Below are positions 17,924 to 25,953 of a stretch of 64,000 nt of DNA, in pieces. The stretch is taken from assembly GCA_964591705.1 (NCBI GenBank), contig CAZQCX010000004.1:5076-69075 (forward strand), read 5' to 3'. This stretch comes from UBA11855 sp964591705 (lineage in GTDB: Archaea > Thermoproteota > Bathyarchaeia > Bathyarchaeales > Bathycorpusculaceae). A program made the position numbers and the translations under genes. The stretch's first letter is position 1, and each line of letters starts with the position of its first letter. Below the pieces are notes generated by a model. The model made no database searches. It was not told where the DNA came from and saw nothing but the letters and a program-made list of their open reading frames with translations.

Positions 17924-18916
17924 TCAATTTTGTCGGAGTTTTTCCTTGAAAAGGCGCTTGCAGTGCTGGAGAGTGGCTTCCGGATCTCCTGTGCCGTTCG
18001 CTCCGGCGGCTGCTGCATGTCCACCCCCCATCCCTTGAAGGTATTCTCCGAGCGGTTGAGCGATGTCAACTCCAAGGTGGATGTCTGTCTTTCTGTTGAA
18101 TTCGCGACTACAACGCAAACTTATCTCGAGACGGTCGTTCTTTTGCCCGACAACTGCAGCAGCGTGTGCTCCGAGGTCAATCAATGCTCTTGCCGCGGAG
18201 GCTTCGTAAGCGCTCACTTGGGAGAATGCTATTATCCACTCTTTCGTTCTCATTAGTTTGGTTCTTTTGCAGGCTTTGATTCTCGCGATCCGTTCAGATA
18301 TTTCTACAGGTAGCGACAACAGAGAAAGGTTTTCTTGGGGGTTTACACCTAGTTGGCAAAGTTCAGCGATTGTTTGGAAGGTTGATCCTGATCCCAGAAC
18401 GAAATGGCGTGTGTCAAATGCGATGCCCAAGAATAACGCTTCAGCCTCGTTCAGGTTGGGTTTTGTGTCGGTTTGTTTGAAAAGGTTATAGATGACTTCG
18501 CAGTTGGAGGAGACTTGATCTTTTATTATTGTTATTGTGGCTTTCTGCAGTGTTTCTGGATGTGTAGCGTGATGGTCGATGACTATTATTGGAGCGGTTG
18601 ATTTAGATACTGTCTCAGCCAGCTCTCCGAGCTGTTCAATTGTGTTTGTGTCGAGCAACACAATTATGTCTGCGCTTTCGATGTTGGGTTTTGTGTTGAC
18701 AGTGATCGGTGTGTATTCAAGTATGTGTTTTGACAGTCTGCTGATTCCTTGCCCCGTTCCAACTTCCGTGGTGATGTTTGGGGCAAGTCTTTTGAGAAGA
18801 CCTTGAAACGCGTAAGCTGAGCAGAGTGCATCGGGATCTGCGTTTTGGTGACAAAGAAGGAGAATGAAGCTTGCCTTTTTTTCTTCAAGCAGTTTGACTA
18901 TGCTCTTGATGGTCAT
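17924..18916 (-). CDS. DHH/DHHA1 phosphoesterase (NrnA/RecJ-like)
   Basis: A DHH-superfamily phosphoesterase of 330 residues. Motif I is CHQNADPDALCSA, motif II VLLDTNT and motif III VIDHHAT. The DHHA1 domain ends with the substrate-binding GGGHAAAAG. Size and lack of extra domains point to a nano-RNase or pAp-phosphatase type (NrnA-like) rather than full-length RecJ, acting in the cytoplasm on short oligonucleotides. The substrate is not defined by sequence. It precedes ecfA1 by 54 nt. Confidence 0.85.
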   Translation of the reverse strand: MTIKSIVKLLEEKKASFILLLCHQNADPDALCSAYAFQGLLKRLAPNITTEVGTGQGISRLSKHILEYTPITVNTKPNIESADIIVLLDTNTIEQLGELAETVSKSTAPIIVIDHHATHPETLQKATITIIKDQVSSNCEVIYNLFKQTDTKPNLNEAEALFLGIAFDTRHFVLGSGSTFQTIAELCQLGVNPQENLSLLSLPVEISERIARIKACKRTKLMRTKEWIIAFSQVSAYEASAARALIDLGAHAAAVVGQKNDRLEISLRCSREFNRKTDIHLGVDIAQPLGEYLQGMGGGHAAAAGANGTGDPEATLQHCKRLFKEKLRQN

Positions 18917-19211
18917 TTGAGGTTTCTCATGATGTTTTTGCTGTTTTTCTAGGTTCCTCTATTTGCGTCGTTATTGAGGTATTGTAAATTCTGATGCTTG
19001 GCTCAACTTGCAAGTTTAATCTTCACTGCCACGCTCAAAAGGTACGTTTCATGCATGCTGGTTCAGCGCCTGTATTCAACTTCTAGAATATCTTTGGGTG
19101 AAGCTTCGACAAATTCTTTGGTTGCATGATCTATACCGTTGTGTTGCGCTTCGATTTGGTCACATGCCAACTTTAGTATGCTTGCATCTTCCACGGGTTA
19201 CACCATAGAGC

Positions 19212-19583
19212 CTATGGCGGAGCTAGTGAGATTGGACTCAGGTCTTCCTGTAATTTTGTTTGGACCTCTTTCACCTGACTCCGGAGTCGCTCTTCCTGTC
19301 TCGCCAAAACTGTGCTCCTTGTGGTTAACAGCTCTTTTCGTTCAACTAGATCAGTTGTCACTTTGGCTTTTTCTGATTTGACCATAAGTGAGCCAATTGT
19401 TCTGTAAATGACAGCTTCGTCTGCTGTCTTCTGCAGCTCGTTCAGGGTCTGCTCAACTTCAGTCTGTTCCATCTCCACCTGCTGTTTCTGGGCCATAACC
19501 GTCTGCAAGGTCTGCTGGAGCTGCTGCAGCCTGAGGAGCCGTTCCTGAACCTGAGGAGGTAAACGAGAAATATCTTCACTCAA
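19212..19583 (-). CDS. pfdB: Prefoldin subunit beta
   Basis: Beta subunit of the hexameric co-chaperone that hands unfolded proteins to the thermosome. It has 123 residues and consists of two long coiled-coil helices with the conserved central hairpin (AVIYRTIGSLMVKSE). The N-terminal PPQVQERLLRLQQLQ is characteristic. The thermosome subunit encoded in this window is its expected partner. Downstream lies a short disrupted frame discussed in the findings. Confidence 0.93.
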   Translation of the reverse strand: MSEDISRLPPQVQERLLRLQQLQQTLQTVMAQKQQVEMEQTEVEQTLNELQKTADEAVIYRTIGSLMVKSEKAKVTTDLVERKELLTTRSTVLARQEERLRSQVKEVQTKLQEDLSPISLAPP

Positions 19584-19700
19584 TGCTGATCATTCCGTCT
19601 GCACAGCATTAAGCACAGCCCTTAATTAAGCATTGTCCAAAACAGCTTGAAGTGTGCACAAAGCCCATAACAGTTCAGTATCTCAGGAGGATATGTGGAC

Positions 19701-19778
19701 TGGTGCTCCGGCCGGGATTCGGACCCGGGTCCACGGCTCGAGAGGCCGTTATACTTGACCGGACTATACTACCGGAGC
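19701..19778 (-). tRNA. tRNA-Glu (anticodon CUC)
   Basis: A complete cloverleaf can be drawn on the minus strand: acceptor GCTCCGG pairs with CCGGAGC, the anticodon stem ACGGC/GCCGT encloses loop CTCTCGA with anticodon CTC, and the T arm is CCGGG-TCCGAAT-CCCGG. The discriminator is A and the 3' CCA is encoded. No intron is present. A TATA-like element lies about 48 nt upstream. Confidence 0.93.
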
Positions 19779-19825
19779 GCGGGCTAGTCTTCTTTTTGGA
19801 TAGTCTACTTTTCAATTGCGCTTGC

Positions 19826-19833
19826 GATATATA
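19826..19833 (-). promoter_or_regulatory. TATA box of tRNA-Glu
   Basis: TATATATC on the minus strand lies 48 nt upstream of the mature tRNA 5' end. A start about 25 nt downstream would leave a leader of roughly 20-25 nt to be removed by RNase P. Confidence 0.55.
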
Positions 19834-19941
19834 GCCACTTCGTCTCTTTTTGTCCTTGCTGAAGCTGAGGCGACCTGTGCCTATGAGTTTATGTGGCGAA
19901 CTATCGGCCGATGAGCGGCGCAAAATGCAATTGGTTGTTGA

Positions 19942-20151
19942 TCACTGTTTGTAGAAGATTTTGTTTTTTGATCCGCATTTTGAGCAGTATGGTTCTATCA
20001 TTACGATCCAATTGCCGCATTTTTGGCATTTGGCTTGGATTTTCAATCCGCAGCTTGGGCAGAAATACTCATTAGACTTCAACGGAGTGCAGTATAGCAG
20101 TCTGCCCAAATCGTGTTTGCATCTTGGGCACGCCTGTTCCGGAACTCCCAT
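19942..20151 (-). CDS. Double zinc-ribbon protein
   Basis: A 69-residue protein with three cysteine-pair knuckles after an initial one: CPRC, CPSC, CQKC and CSKC. Together they make two zinc ribbons (DZR-like). No enzymatic motif or membrane segment is seen. Such proteins usually act as adaptors binding RNA or protein; a specific role cannot be given. It lies upstream of tRNA-Glu on the same strand. Confidence 0.75.
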   Translation of the reverse strand: MGVPEQACPRCKHDLGRLLYCTPLKSNEYFCPSCGLKIQAKCQKCGNWIVMIEPYCSKCGSKNKIFYKQ

Positions 20152-20512
20152 GTCGTTATTCTGTTGAAGTCACCACTGAAATATTTTTTGCTGGGCAATG
20201 GCAGATATGTGATTATGCTCCCATTGTTTCTTAGTGCTGGCTCTCGCTCGTCTGTGGCGGTGTCTTTTTTGAGGAACAGTCTGTGTTCAAGATATCGATT
20301 ATTGGCTAAAAATCTGGGAATTTGGGGTGAAAAAAAGGGAGGGGCTGTGGCTTGCTATCTGCTTCTTTGTTGCTATTGCTTTTTCCTCACATTAGCGCGA
20401 TGATGGCGCTTGGATGAATTGGTAACTCGTGTTTTTCTGCCTTGGCGACCTGTAAGGTTTTTAAGCTACTAGTATCACGATTGATAAGAAAGGTGTTACC
20501 GAGGCGTTTGGC
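20152..20512. other. Intergenic region upstream of cbiM, no gene seen
   Basis: These 361 bases separate the divergent zinc-ribbon and cbiM genes. I see no coding frame with family features and no structured RNA I can identify. A TTTTTAAG element at about 20457-20464 lies roughly 50 nt before cbiM and is a candidate TATA box. Confidence 0.4.
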
Positions 20513-21178
20513 ATGCACATTCCCGATGGCTTCCTTAGTCCCGCGATCGCTGTCGCGATGTTCGCATTAGCTTTTGTTTGTCTAATTTGGTCTTGGAAGA
20601 AAGTTCAGGCTACCTATTCCAGATCTTGTGCATCTGTCTTGGCAATCTCCAGCGCTTTTGTTTTCGCAGCTCAGATGATAAACTACCCTATTGCATTCGG
20701 GACGAGCGGGCATCTCGTAGGGGGCACCTTTCTTGCCGTGCTCTTGGGTCCCTATGCAGGTATGCTGAGCATGACGATTGTGTTGCTGATGCAGGCGTTG
20801 TTCTTCGCTGACGGGGGTCTACTCGCGTTCGGCGCCAACGTCTTCAACATGGCGGTGATTGGTGCGTCGAGCTTCTTCGTGGTTAAGCTCCTAACTAGGA
20901 ATCCCAGCAGTCCAGCTCGATTTGCCTCAAGCGTCTTTTTTGCTTCTTGGCTTTCAGTGGTTGTCGGAGCCTTAGCCTGCGCTCTGGAAATAGGCTTTTC
21001 TCCGGTTTTCGCTGGCGCAGGTGGCGTGCTTGTGACCGTGCCCGTGATGCTGTTTTGGCACGCAATAATCGGCATCGGCGAGGGAGCAATAACCACGATC
21101 CTTCTTACTTCGCTACGGCGTTTCAATCCGTCGATTCTGAGGAGCTTTTTGCTTCTAAGGGGGAAGGTTAACCAATGA
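20513..21178 (+). CDS. cbiM: Cobalt/nickel ECF transporter substrate-binding subunit CbiM
   Basis: Integral membrane S-component of 221 residues for Co(II) or Ni(II) uptake. It begins with MHIPDGFLSP; the free N-terminal Met-His of this motif is a metal ligand in the family. A further His lies in GTSGHLVGG and another in LFWHAIIG. Six to seven helices are apparent. It overlaps cbiN by 4 nt. The T/A components are not adjacent but an ECF core is encoded at 15.4-17.9 kb on the other strand. Confidence 0.93.
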   Translation: MHIPDGFLSPAIAVAMFALAFVCLIWSWKKVQATYSRSCASVLAISSAFVFAAQMINYPIAFGTSGHLVGGTFLAVLLGPYAGMLSMTIVLLMQALFFADGGLLAFGANVFNMAVIGASSFFVVKLLTRNPSSPARFASSVFFASWLSVVVGALACALEIGFSPVFAGAGGVLVTVPVMLFWHAIIGIGEGAITTILLTSLRRFNPSILRSFLLLRGKVNQ

Positions 21179-21471
21179 GGAAGTGCGTGTTGGCTTTCTT
21201 GCTGATAGCGGGAGCGCTCGCAGTCCTGATTCCTTTTGCTTCGACAAGTCCCGATGGACTAGAGAGAGTGGCTGAAACACTTGGAATAGAGGAGGCGCCT
21301 CCTTTTTGGAGAGGTTTGATGTTTGACTATTCCATAGAGGTTCTGGGCAACTCCTATGTTTCCACCCTAGCTGCTGGCATTTCAGGAATCGCCGTGGTGT
21401 TTTTCGCTTCGCTGGTTCTCGGCAAGGTTCTTTCTATGAAGAGCAATAGCTCCTCTGCGAACGAGATTTGA
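21175..21471 (+). CDS. cbiN: CbiN-like PDGLE-domain protein
   Basis: This 98-residue protein has an N-terminal transmembrane helix (about 5-24), an extracytoplasmic loop containing the diagnostic SPDGLERVAE, and a second helix (about 60-82). It is the small accessory subunit that activates CbiM. The start overlaps the cbiM stop by 4 nt. It ends the operon; the frame after the stop decays into non-coding sequence. Confidence 0.88.
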   Translation: MRKCVLAFLLIAGALAVLIPFASTSPDGLERVAETLGIEEAPPFWRGLMFDYSIEVLGNSYVSTLAAGISGIAVVFFASLVLGKVLSMKSNSSSANEI

Positions 21472-22121
21472 GCTATATTTGTCTGGGAAATCGACTCCCA
21501 TCCACAACTGGGGCAATCCACTGTAGTTCCAGATCCTGTGAGAAAGCTTTGTCGGATGGGTGTTCGTCTAAATCCTGAGGTATTCGCCTGTTGTAATTGT
21601 CGCCAGAGGGAAATCGCAGAAACAGTCCTCCTCAGGTGTCGTTAGTGTGGCTATTGCGATATAAAAAATGACAGCTACTATCATGTGAACAAGGGCCGGC
21701 AACTTGCTTGGCAGCCTCGGCGATGGTAAAGTTCAAGGTACCCGAAAGATTGGCAATTTACCCAGTTGTTCTGCTTGTTTTCAACTATCCGACTGAGAGA
21801 AAGGTCTCACGTCGATGTGTTTCGAGCGTTAGAAGATATAAACTGCTTGATAAGGTCGCTGGTCTGAAAGAGTTAAGCAAGCCTTCAAGCAAGCGGAATT
21901 GAGTTCAAAGAAACGGAACGACTGCCTATAGATTTCAAAGTTGCTGGATAGAGCCTGCAAGGCTGGTCTCTGAACAGGGGAACTCTGAGGCTAAGCTGGA
22001 ACCGAGCAGTCAAATTCGCCTAGTTTTCTTCAGGCATCTTAAAATAGCGCGGGTCAAATCTGACGAGGCAACAGTTGACTCGGGGAGAAAACTGATACAG
22101 GCGTCAATTAGAAAAAAGGCA
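21472..22121. other. Decayed coding-like region without an intact gene
   Basis: This 650-bp stretch has fragments that look coding but are broken. Reading on in the cbiN frame gives CCNC, then LLRCR, a TAG at 21643, then CGYCD, a zinc-ribbon pattern interrupted by a stop, and ends at TAA 21727. A 64-codon frame at 21708-21902 and an open stretch without a usual start running into the SGNH gene complete the region. I regard it as pseudogene remains; the original gene cannot be named. Confidence 0.35.
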
Positions 22122-22784
22122 TTGCAGACGGTGGGAATCGCGTTTCTCATATCGTCATGCCTAATGGTATTTCTTTTCGGAGTCCTAAGCTCTAAATCAA
22201 CCTTCTCTCGTCAGATCCGGGTTGCTTGCATAGGCGATAGCATCACTGAGGGATCTGGATATCCCGAGCATCTGCAGATCATGCTTGGAGCAGAATACAA
22301 GATTGGGAACTTCGGGGTTTCAGGATCAGCCGTGCTCACAAACTCGGATATCCCCTACATTAGTCAGCCAGCCTTCTTGAAGGCTAAGGCTTTCCAGCCT
22401 TCAATAGTACTCATACTTCTGGGAACAAATGACGCCAAAGAAAGCACTTTCAGATCAGGGGTGAATTTCACGGTCGACTACAAGAAACTGATTTACGAGT
22501 ATCAATCTCTCGAAAGCAACCCTGAGATTTGGTTGGTTACGCCCCCTCCAATTTTCGCGAACAACCTCTGCCTGAGCAACGCGAATCTCGAACGAGGCAT
22601 AATTTCTAGTATCGAGCAAATTGCAGCGGAACTAAACCTGCCCTTGGTTGACATAAACACAGTTCTCGCCAAATATCCAGAGTATTTCGGTGATGGAATT
22701 CACCCCAACCGCGACGGTGCCATGCTAATCGCAAGTGAGATAGGTCGTGCTCTGACTCTATCCGATACGACCATAGGATGTTGA
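22122..22784 (+). CDS. SGNH/GDSL-type hydrolase, membrane-anchored
   Basis: Esterase-like protein of 220 residues with a signal anchor (about 5-25), so the catalytic domain is probably outside the cell. SGNH blocks are present: I CIGDSITEGSG (nucleophile Ser), II NFGVSGSAV, III LLGTNDAK and V DGIHPNRDG (Asp and His). It is likely to deacylate or deacetylate a glycan or lipid. The start is taken as TTG; the frame stays open upstream to 21905 without ATG, GTG or TTG, so the N-terminus is uncertain. The next gene is a membrane acyltransferase, which suggests paired addition and removal of acyl groups on surface glycans (inference). Confidence 0.85.
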   Translation: MQTVGIAFLISSCLMVFLFGVLSSKSTFSRQIRVACIGDSITEGSGYPEHLQIMLGAEYKIGNFGVSGSAVLTNSDIPYISQPAFLKAKAFQPSIVLILLGTNDAKESTFRSGVNFTVDYKKLIYEYQSLESNPEIWLVTPPPIFANNLCLSNANLERGIISSIEQIAAELNLPLVDINTVLAKYPEYFGDGIHPNRDGAMLIASEIGRALTLSDTTIGC

Positions 22785-22945
22785 AAGGGACCAAATGAGT
22801 TGTTACGCATGGCGATAGTTGCGACATTCTTTCATTCACTTTGCAAGTTATCTTTGTTATCTGGATAAATGCAGTGATGCTGGTCTTCCCAAGTTTTATT
22901 AATCTGTTTTGTCCGACAGAGACAGTGAAGGCAAAGGGAAAGTAA

Positions 22946-24010
22946 TTGGACCCGAAGAGCGGGGGCTCCTCTCTTCCCGTAGATCTCGTGCGCACAGTGG
23001 GGATAGTGTTAGTTGTACTTCTGCACGCAGCGTCAGAGCCACATGCAGTTGTTGATGTTATGTCGCAGGAAGAGATAGCTCGCTGGGTGGCGTCTGACTT
23101 TTATAACTCGTTGGCTCGGCCCTGTGTTCCTTTGTTCCTTATGCTTGCCGGGGCTCTGCTGCTTCAACCGGGAAAAGTGGACGAGCCGCTCATGGTTTTC
23201 TTCAAGAAACGCTGGAGCAGGATAGGTCTGCCGTTCATATTTTGGGGCATTGCTTACTTTGCGTGGCGCTTCTTCGTCAACGGTGAAGCCCTGACTGCAA
23301 GTTCGGTTTTGCAAGGTGTACTCGAAGGACCGTATATACACTTCTGGTTTCTTTATCTGTTAACTGGTCTGTATTTGGTCACGCCTTTGCTGCGGGTTGT
23401 TGTGGCATATTCGAGTCGGAAGCTTCTCAGATATTTCCTGCTGATTTGGTTTGTGGGCACGTCTCTTGTACGGTTCTTGTCTCTTTTAGGACCATACGCT
23501 TTGAATGCCGATGTCTTTCTGCTGGCGGGGTGGTTGGGTTATTTTGTCTTGGGTATTTACCTCACTAAAGTGCGAGTGCAACCTTCAATTCTGTTTGCGT
23601 CCCTCATTTTTAGCTACTTGTGGACCATGATTGGCACTTACCTAGTGGTGGGCAGCTTAGGCGAACGTTTCAGCCAGTTCTTTTTTGATTCCTTCAGCTT
23701 CAACGTAATCATCGCCTCGGTCTCCTTGTTTATGATTCTCACATCCGTTAAGCCCCAGACACTCAGTTGCCGCTTTCCTCTGTTAAGCCAATTGGTTCGC
23801 AAGATAAGTCAAAATAGTCTGCCAATATACTTGTTCCATTTGATGGTTATGGAAACCCTTCAAAAGGGATATCTTGGATTCAGAATTAGCCTCTTGACTA
23901 TGCACCCTTTTGTGGAAATCCCGCTGGTCACCGCTGCAACCTTGTTTATATCGCTTGTGCTTATAGTCTTAGTGAAGAAACTACCTGGGGTAGATAGGTT
24001 AATCGGTTGA
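22946..24010 (+). CDS. Membrane acyltransferase (acyltransferase-3 family)
   Basis: This 354-residue polytopic protein has about ten helices and matches the OafA/NodX-type acyltransferase-3 family. It shows the early LVRTVGIVLVVLLHAA segment with the family His, RPCVPLFLMLAGALL, and FWFLYLLTGLYLVTPLL. Such enzymes move acetyl or other acyl groups onto extracellular sugars. The start is TTG, with GGCAAAGGGAAAG upstream. It follows the SGNH hydrolase by 161 nt on the same strand. Confidence 0.88.
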   Translation: MDPKSGGSSLPVDLVRTVGIVLVVLLHAASEPHAVVDVMSQEEIARWVASDFYNSLARPCVPLFLMLAGALLLQPGKVDEPLMVFFKKRWSRIGLPFIFWGIAYFAWRFFVNGEALTASSVLQGVLEGPYIHFWFLYLLTGLYLVTPLLRVVVAYSSRKLLRYFLLIWFVGTSLVRFLSLLGPYALNADVFLLAGWLGYFVLGIYLTKVRVQPSILFASLIFSYLWTMIGTYLVVGSLGERFSQFFFDSFSFNVIIASVSLFMILTSVKPQTLSCRFPLLSQLVRKISQNSLPIYLFHLMVMETLQKGYLGFRISLLTMHPFVEIPLVTAATLFISLVLIVLVKKLPGVDRLIG

Positions 24011-24064
24011 ATCTTCAAAAGCTAGGAAGGAAACGAATTATCAAAAGAAAAAGTGGGTGGTAAT

Positions 24065-25726
24065 TTAGTCTTCGCCTTCAGGACCGCCAGGCATTCCTCC
24101 AGGACCTCCGGGGGCTCCTGGACCGCCTTTGGGCGATTTGGCAGTTATTACATCGTCTATGCGTAGTATCATTGAAGCGGATTCAGCTGCTGATTTTATG
24201 GCTTGCTCTTTCACGACTGTGGGTTCGATGACTCCCTTCTCAAGACTGTCCTGAATCTTTCCTGTGAAAACGTTGATTCCTTTGTATGTGCCGTCTTCTC
24301 TTTCATGTGCCGATCTCAGATCTACGAGAACATCTATGGATTCAAGTCCTGCGTTTTCCGCCAGAGTCTTGGGTATAACTTCTACAGCGTCTGCGAAAGC
24401 TTCGATTGCAAGCTGTTCTCTTCCGCCAATTTTTGTAGCGTAGCTTCGGAGTTCTTTGGCGACTTCGATCTCGACTGCCCCTCCGCCTGCAACTATCTTG
24501 TTGTTTTCAACTACATCTGAAACCACAGATAATGCATCAGTCATTGCTCTTTCGGCTTCGTCAACCATCCTTTCGAGTCCGGCTCTGATGAGAATAGCTA
24601 CCGAATGTGGGTCTTTGCATCTTTCAACGAATATCATTTTGTCTTCGCCAATTTTTCGCTCTTCAACCAAGCCTGCCAACCCTAAGTCTTTCGCTTTGAG
24701 ATCCTTATTGTCAGAAACGATTTTGCCGCCCGTTGCCCTGGCAAGTTTCTCCATGTCGGATTCTTTTATTCGTCTAGCTGCGATGATTCCTTCTTTCGCG
24801 AGGAAATGCTGTACCATGTCATCAACGCCTTTTTGGCAGAAAACCACGTTTGCGCCTGCAGATTTGATTTTGTCAGCCATCTCTTTTAGCATGTCTGTTT
24901 CTTGGTCTAAGAATGCTTTCATCTGGGTTGGGTCTTTGATGCGGATTTCCGCGCTGATCTCGGTTTTCTCGATTTCAAGTGCAGAATCTAGTAGTGCGAT
25001 TTTTGCGTTTTCTTTCTTCTTGGGCATTCCAGGGTGAACGACTTCCTTGTCTACGATTATGCCTTTCACCAACTGTGATTCCAATAGGCTCTTTCCTGCT
25101 TTCTTCACGAGTTGAATGTTGTCGATGTCTGCGAGCATCTTGTCGCCTCGTTTCTCGGTAATTAGCTTCACTGCCTCAATTGCAATTTCTGCTAAATGTT
25201 CTCTTGCAGCACCGATTGCTTTGCCGCTTGTTGAAGTTAGTGCAACTTCAAGGAGTTTTTTTCGGTCGTTGATATCTACGGGAACTGAGACTTTGTTTAT
25301 TGTTTCGATGGCTTTTTGCACTGCTTTTCGATAGCCGCTGACAAGGAGTGTTGGGTGTATGTTTTGGTCTAAGAGTTCCTCTGCTTTCTTGAGGAGTTCG
25401 CTTGCAAGGATGACTGTTGTGGTTGTTCCGTCGCCGACCATGTCGTCTTGGGTCTTTGAGATTTCAACCATCATTTTGGCTGCTGGGTGCTCTACGTCTA
25501 TTTCGTTGAGGATTGCTGCGCCGTCGTTTGTGATTGTGATGTCGCCCAAACTGTCGATGAGCATTTTGTCCATTCCGCGGGGTCCCAGCGTGGTTTTCAG
25601 CACTTCGCCGATTACGCGTGCTGCCATTATGTTGTTTCTCTGAGCTTCCTTGCCTCTGTTTCTGGTTGTGCCCTCTTTGAGTATGAGGACTGGCTGTCCT
25701 GAACCTGTAGTAGTCAAATATGCCAT
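24065..25726 (-). CDS. thsA: Thermosome subunit (group II chaperonin)
   Basis: ATP-dependent group II chaperonin subunit of 553 residues. It shows the N-terminal GTTRNRGKEAQRNN, the nucleotide motifs LGPRGMDKML and GDGTTT, a GGGAVE segment, and the flexible Gly/Pro/Met-rich C-terminal tail. The frame is open 21 codons further upstream, but ATG at 25726 is preferred because TGAGG lies 8 nt before it and the protein then begins MAYLTTTGSGQPV like its relatives. A TATA box lies about 65 nt upstream. It works with prefoldin, whose beta subunit is encoded at 19.2 kb. Confidence 0.96.
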   Translation of the reverse strand: MAYLTTTGSGQPVLILKEGTTRNRGKEAQRNNIMAARVIGEVLKTTLGPRGMDKMLIDSLGDITITNDGAAILNEIDVEHPAAKMMVEISKTQDDMVGDGTTTTVILASELLKKAEELLDQNIHPTLLVSGYRKAVQKAIETINKVSVPVDINDRKKLLEVALTSTSGKAIGAAREHLAEIAIEAVKLITEKRGDKMLADIDNIQLVKKAGKSLLESQLVKGIIVDKEVVHPGMPKKKENAKIALLDSALEIEKTEISAEIRIKDPTQMKAFLDQETDMLKEMADKIKSAGANVVFCQKGVDDMVQHFLAKEGIIAARRIKESDMEKLARATGGKIVSDNKDLKAKDLGLAGLVEERKIGEDKMIFVERCKDPHSVAILIRAGLERMVDEAERAMTDALSVVSDVVENNKIVAGGGAVEIEVAKELRSYATKIGGREQLAIEAFADAVEVIPKTLAENAGLESIDVLVDLRSAHEREDGTYKGINVFTGKIQDSLEKGVIEPTVVKEQAIKSAAESASMILRIDDVITAKSPKGGPGAPGGPGGMPGGPEGED

Positions 25727-25787
25727 TTGATCAAACCTCACTTTGGTTGTGGAATTCTTTTTTATCGGATTTATGCAAAAATCACCC

Positions 25788-25798
25788 AAAAATATAAA
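25788..25798 (-). promoter_or_regulatory. TATA box of the thermosome gene
   Basis: TTTATATTTTT on the minus strand sits about 62-72 nt before the ATG. Initiation about 25 nt downstream would give a leader near 40 nt that contains the Shine-Dalgarno sequence. Confidence 0.55.
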
Positions 25799-25953
25799 CT
25801 TTTACCCTTAAGCTTCTGCGTTTAATCCCAGATTATATGGGGTGCGTCTTTTTTGTTTTCTGAAGCGGACCGCTGATTGTTCATTGAAGCAGGAAGAATT
25901 GTCTCCAATGGGGCGGTTGGATACTTGCTTTCATGAAGATAGCATTCCAGCTT

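Noticed and set aside
20113..20403. 96-codon plus-strand frame before cbiM
   Set aside because: Starts antisense inside the zinc-ribbon gene, has biased composition and no motif.
21708..21902. 64-codon frame in the decayed region
   Set aside because: Broken on both sides and without recognisable motifs; kept only as part of the decayed region.
24456..25037. 193-codon plus-strand frame
   Set aside because: Antisense shadow of the thermosome gene with low-complexity Ser-rich translation.
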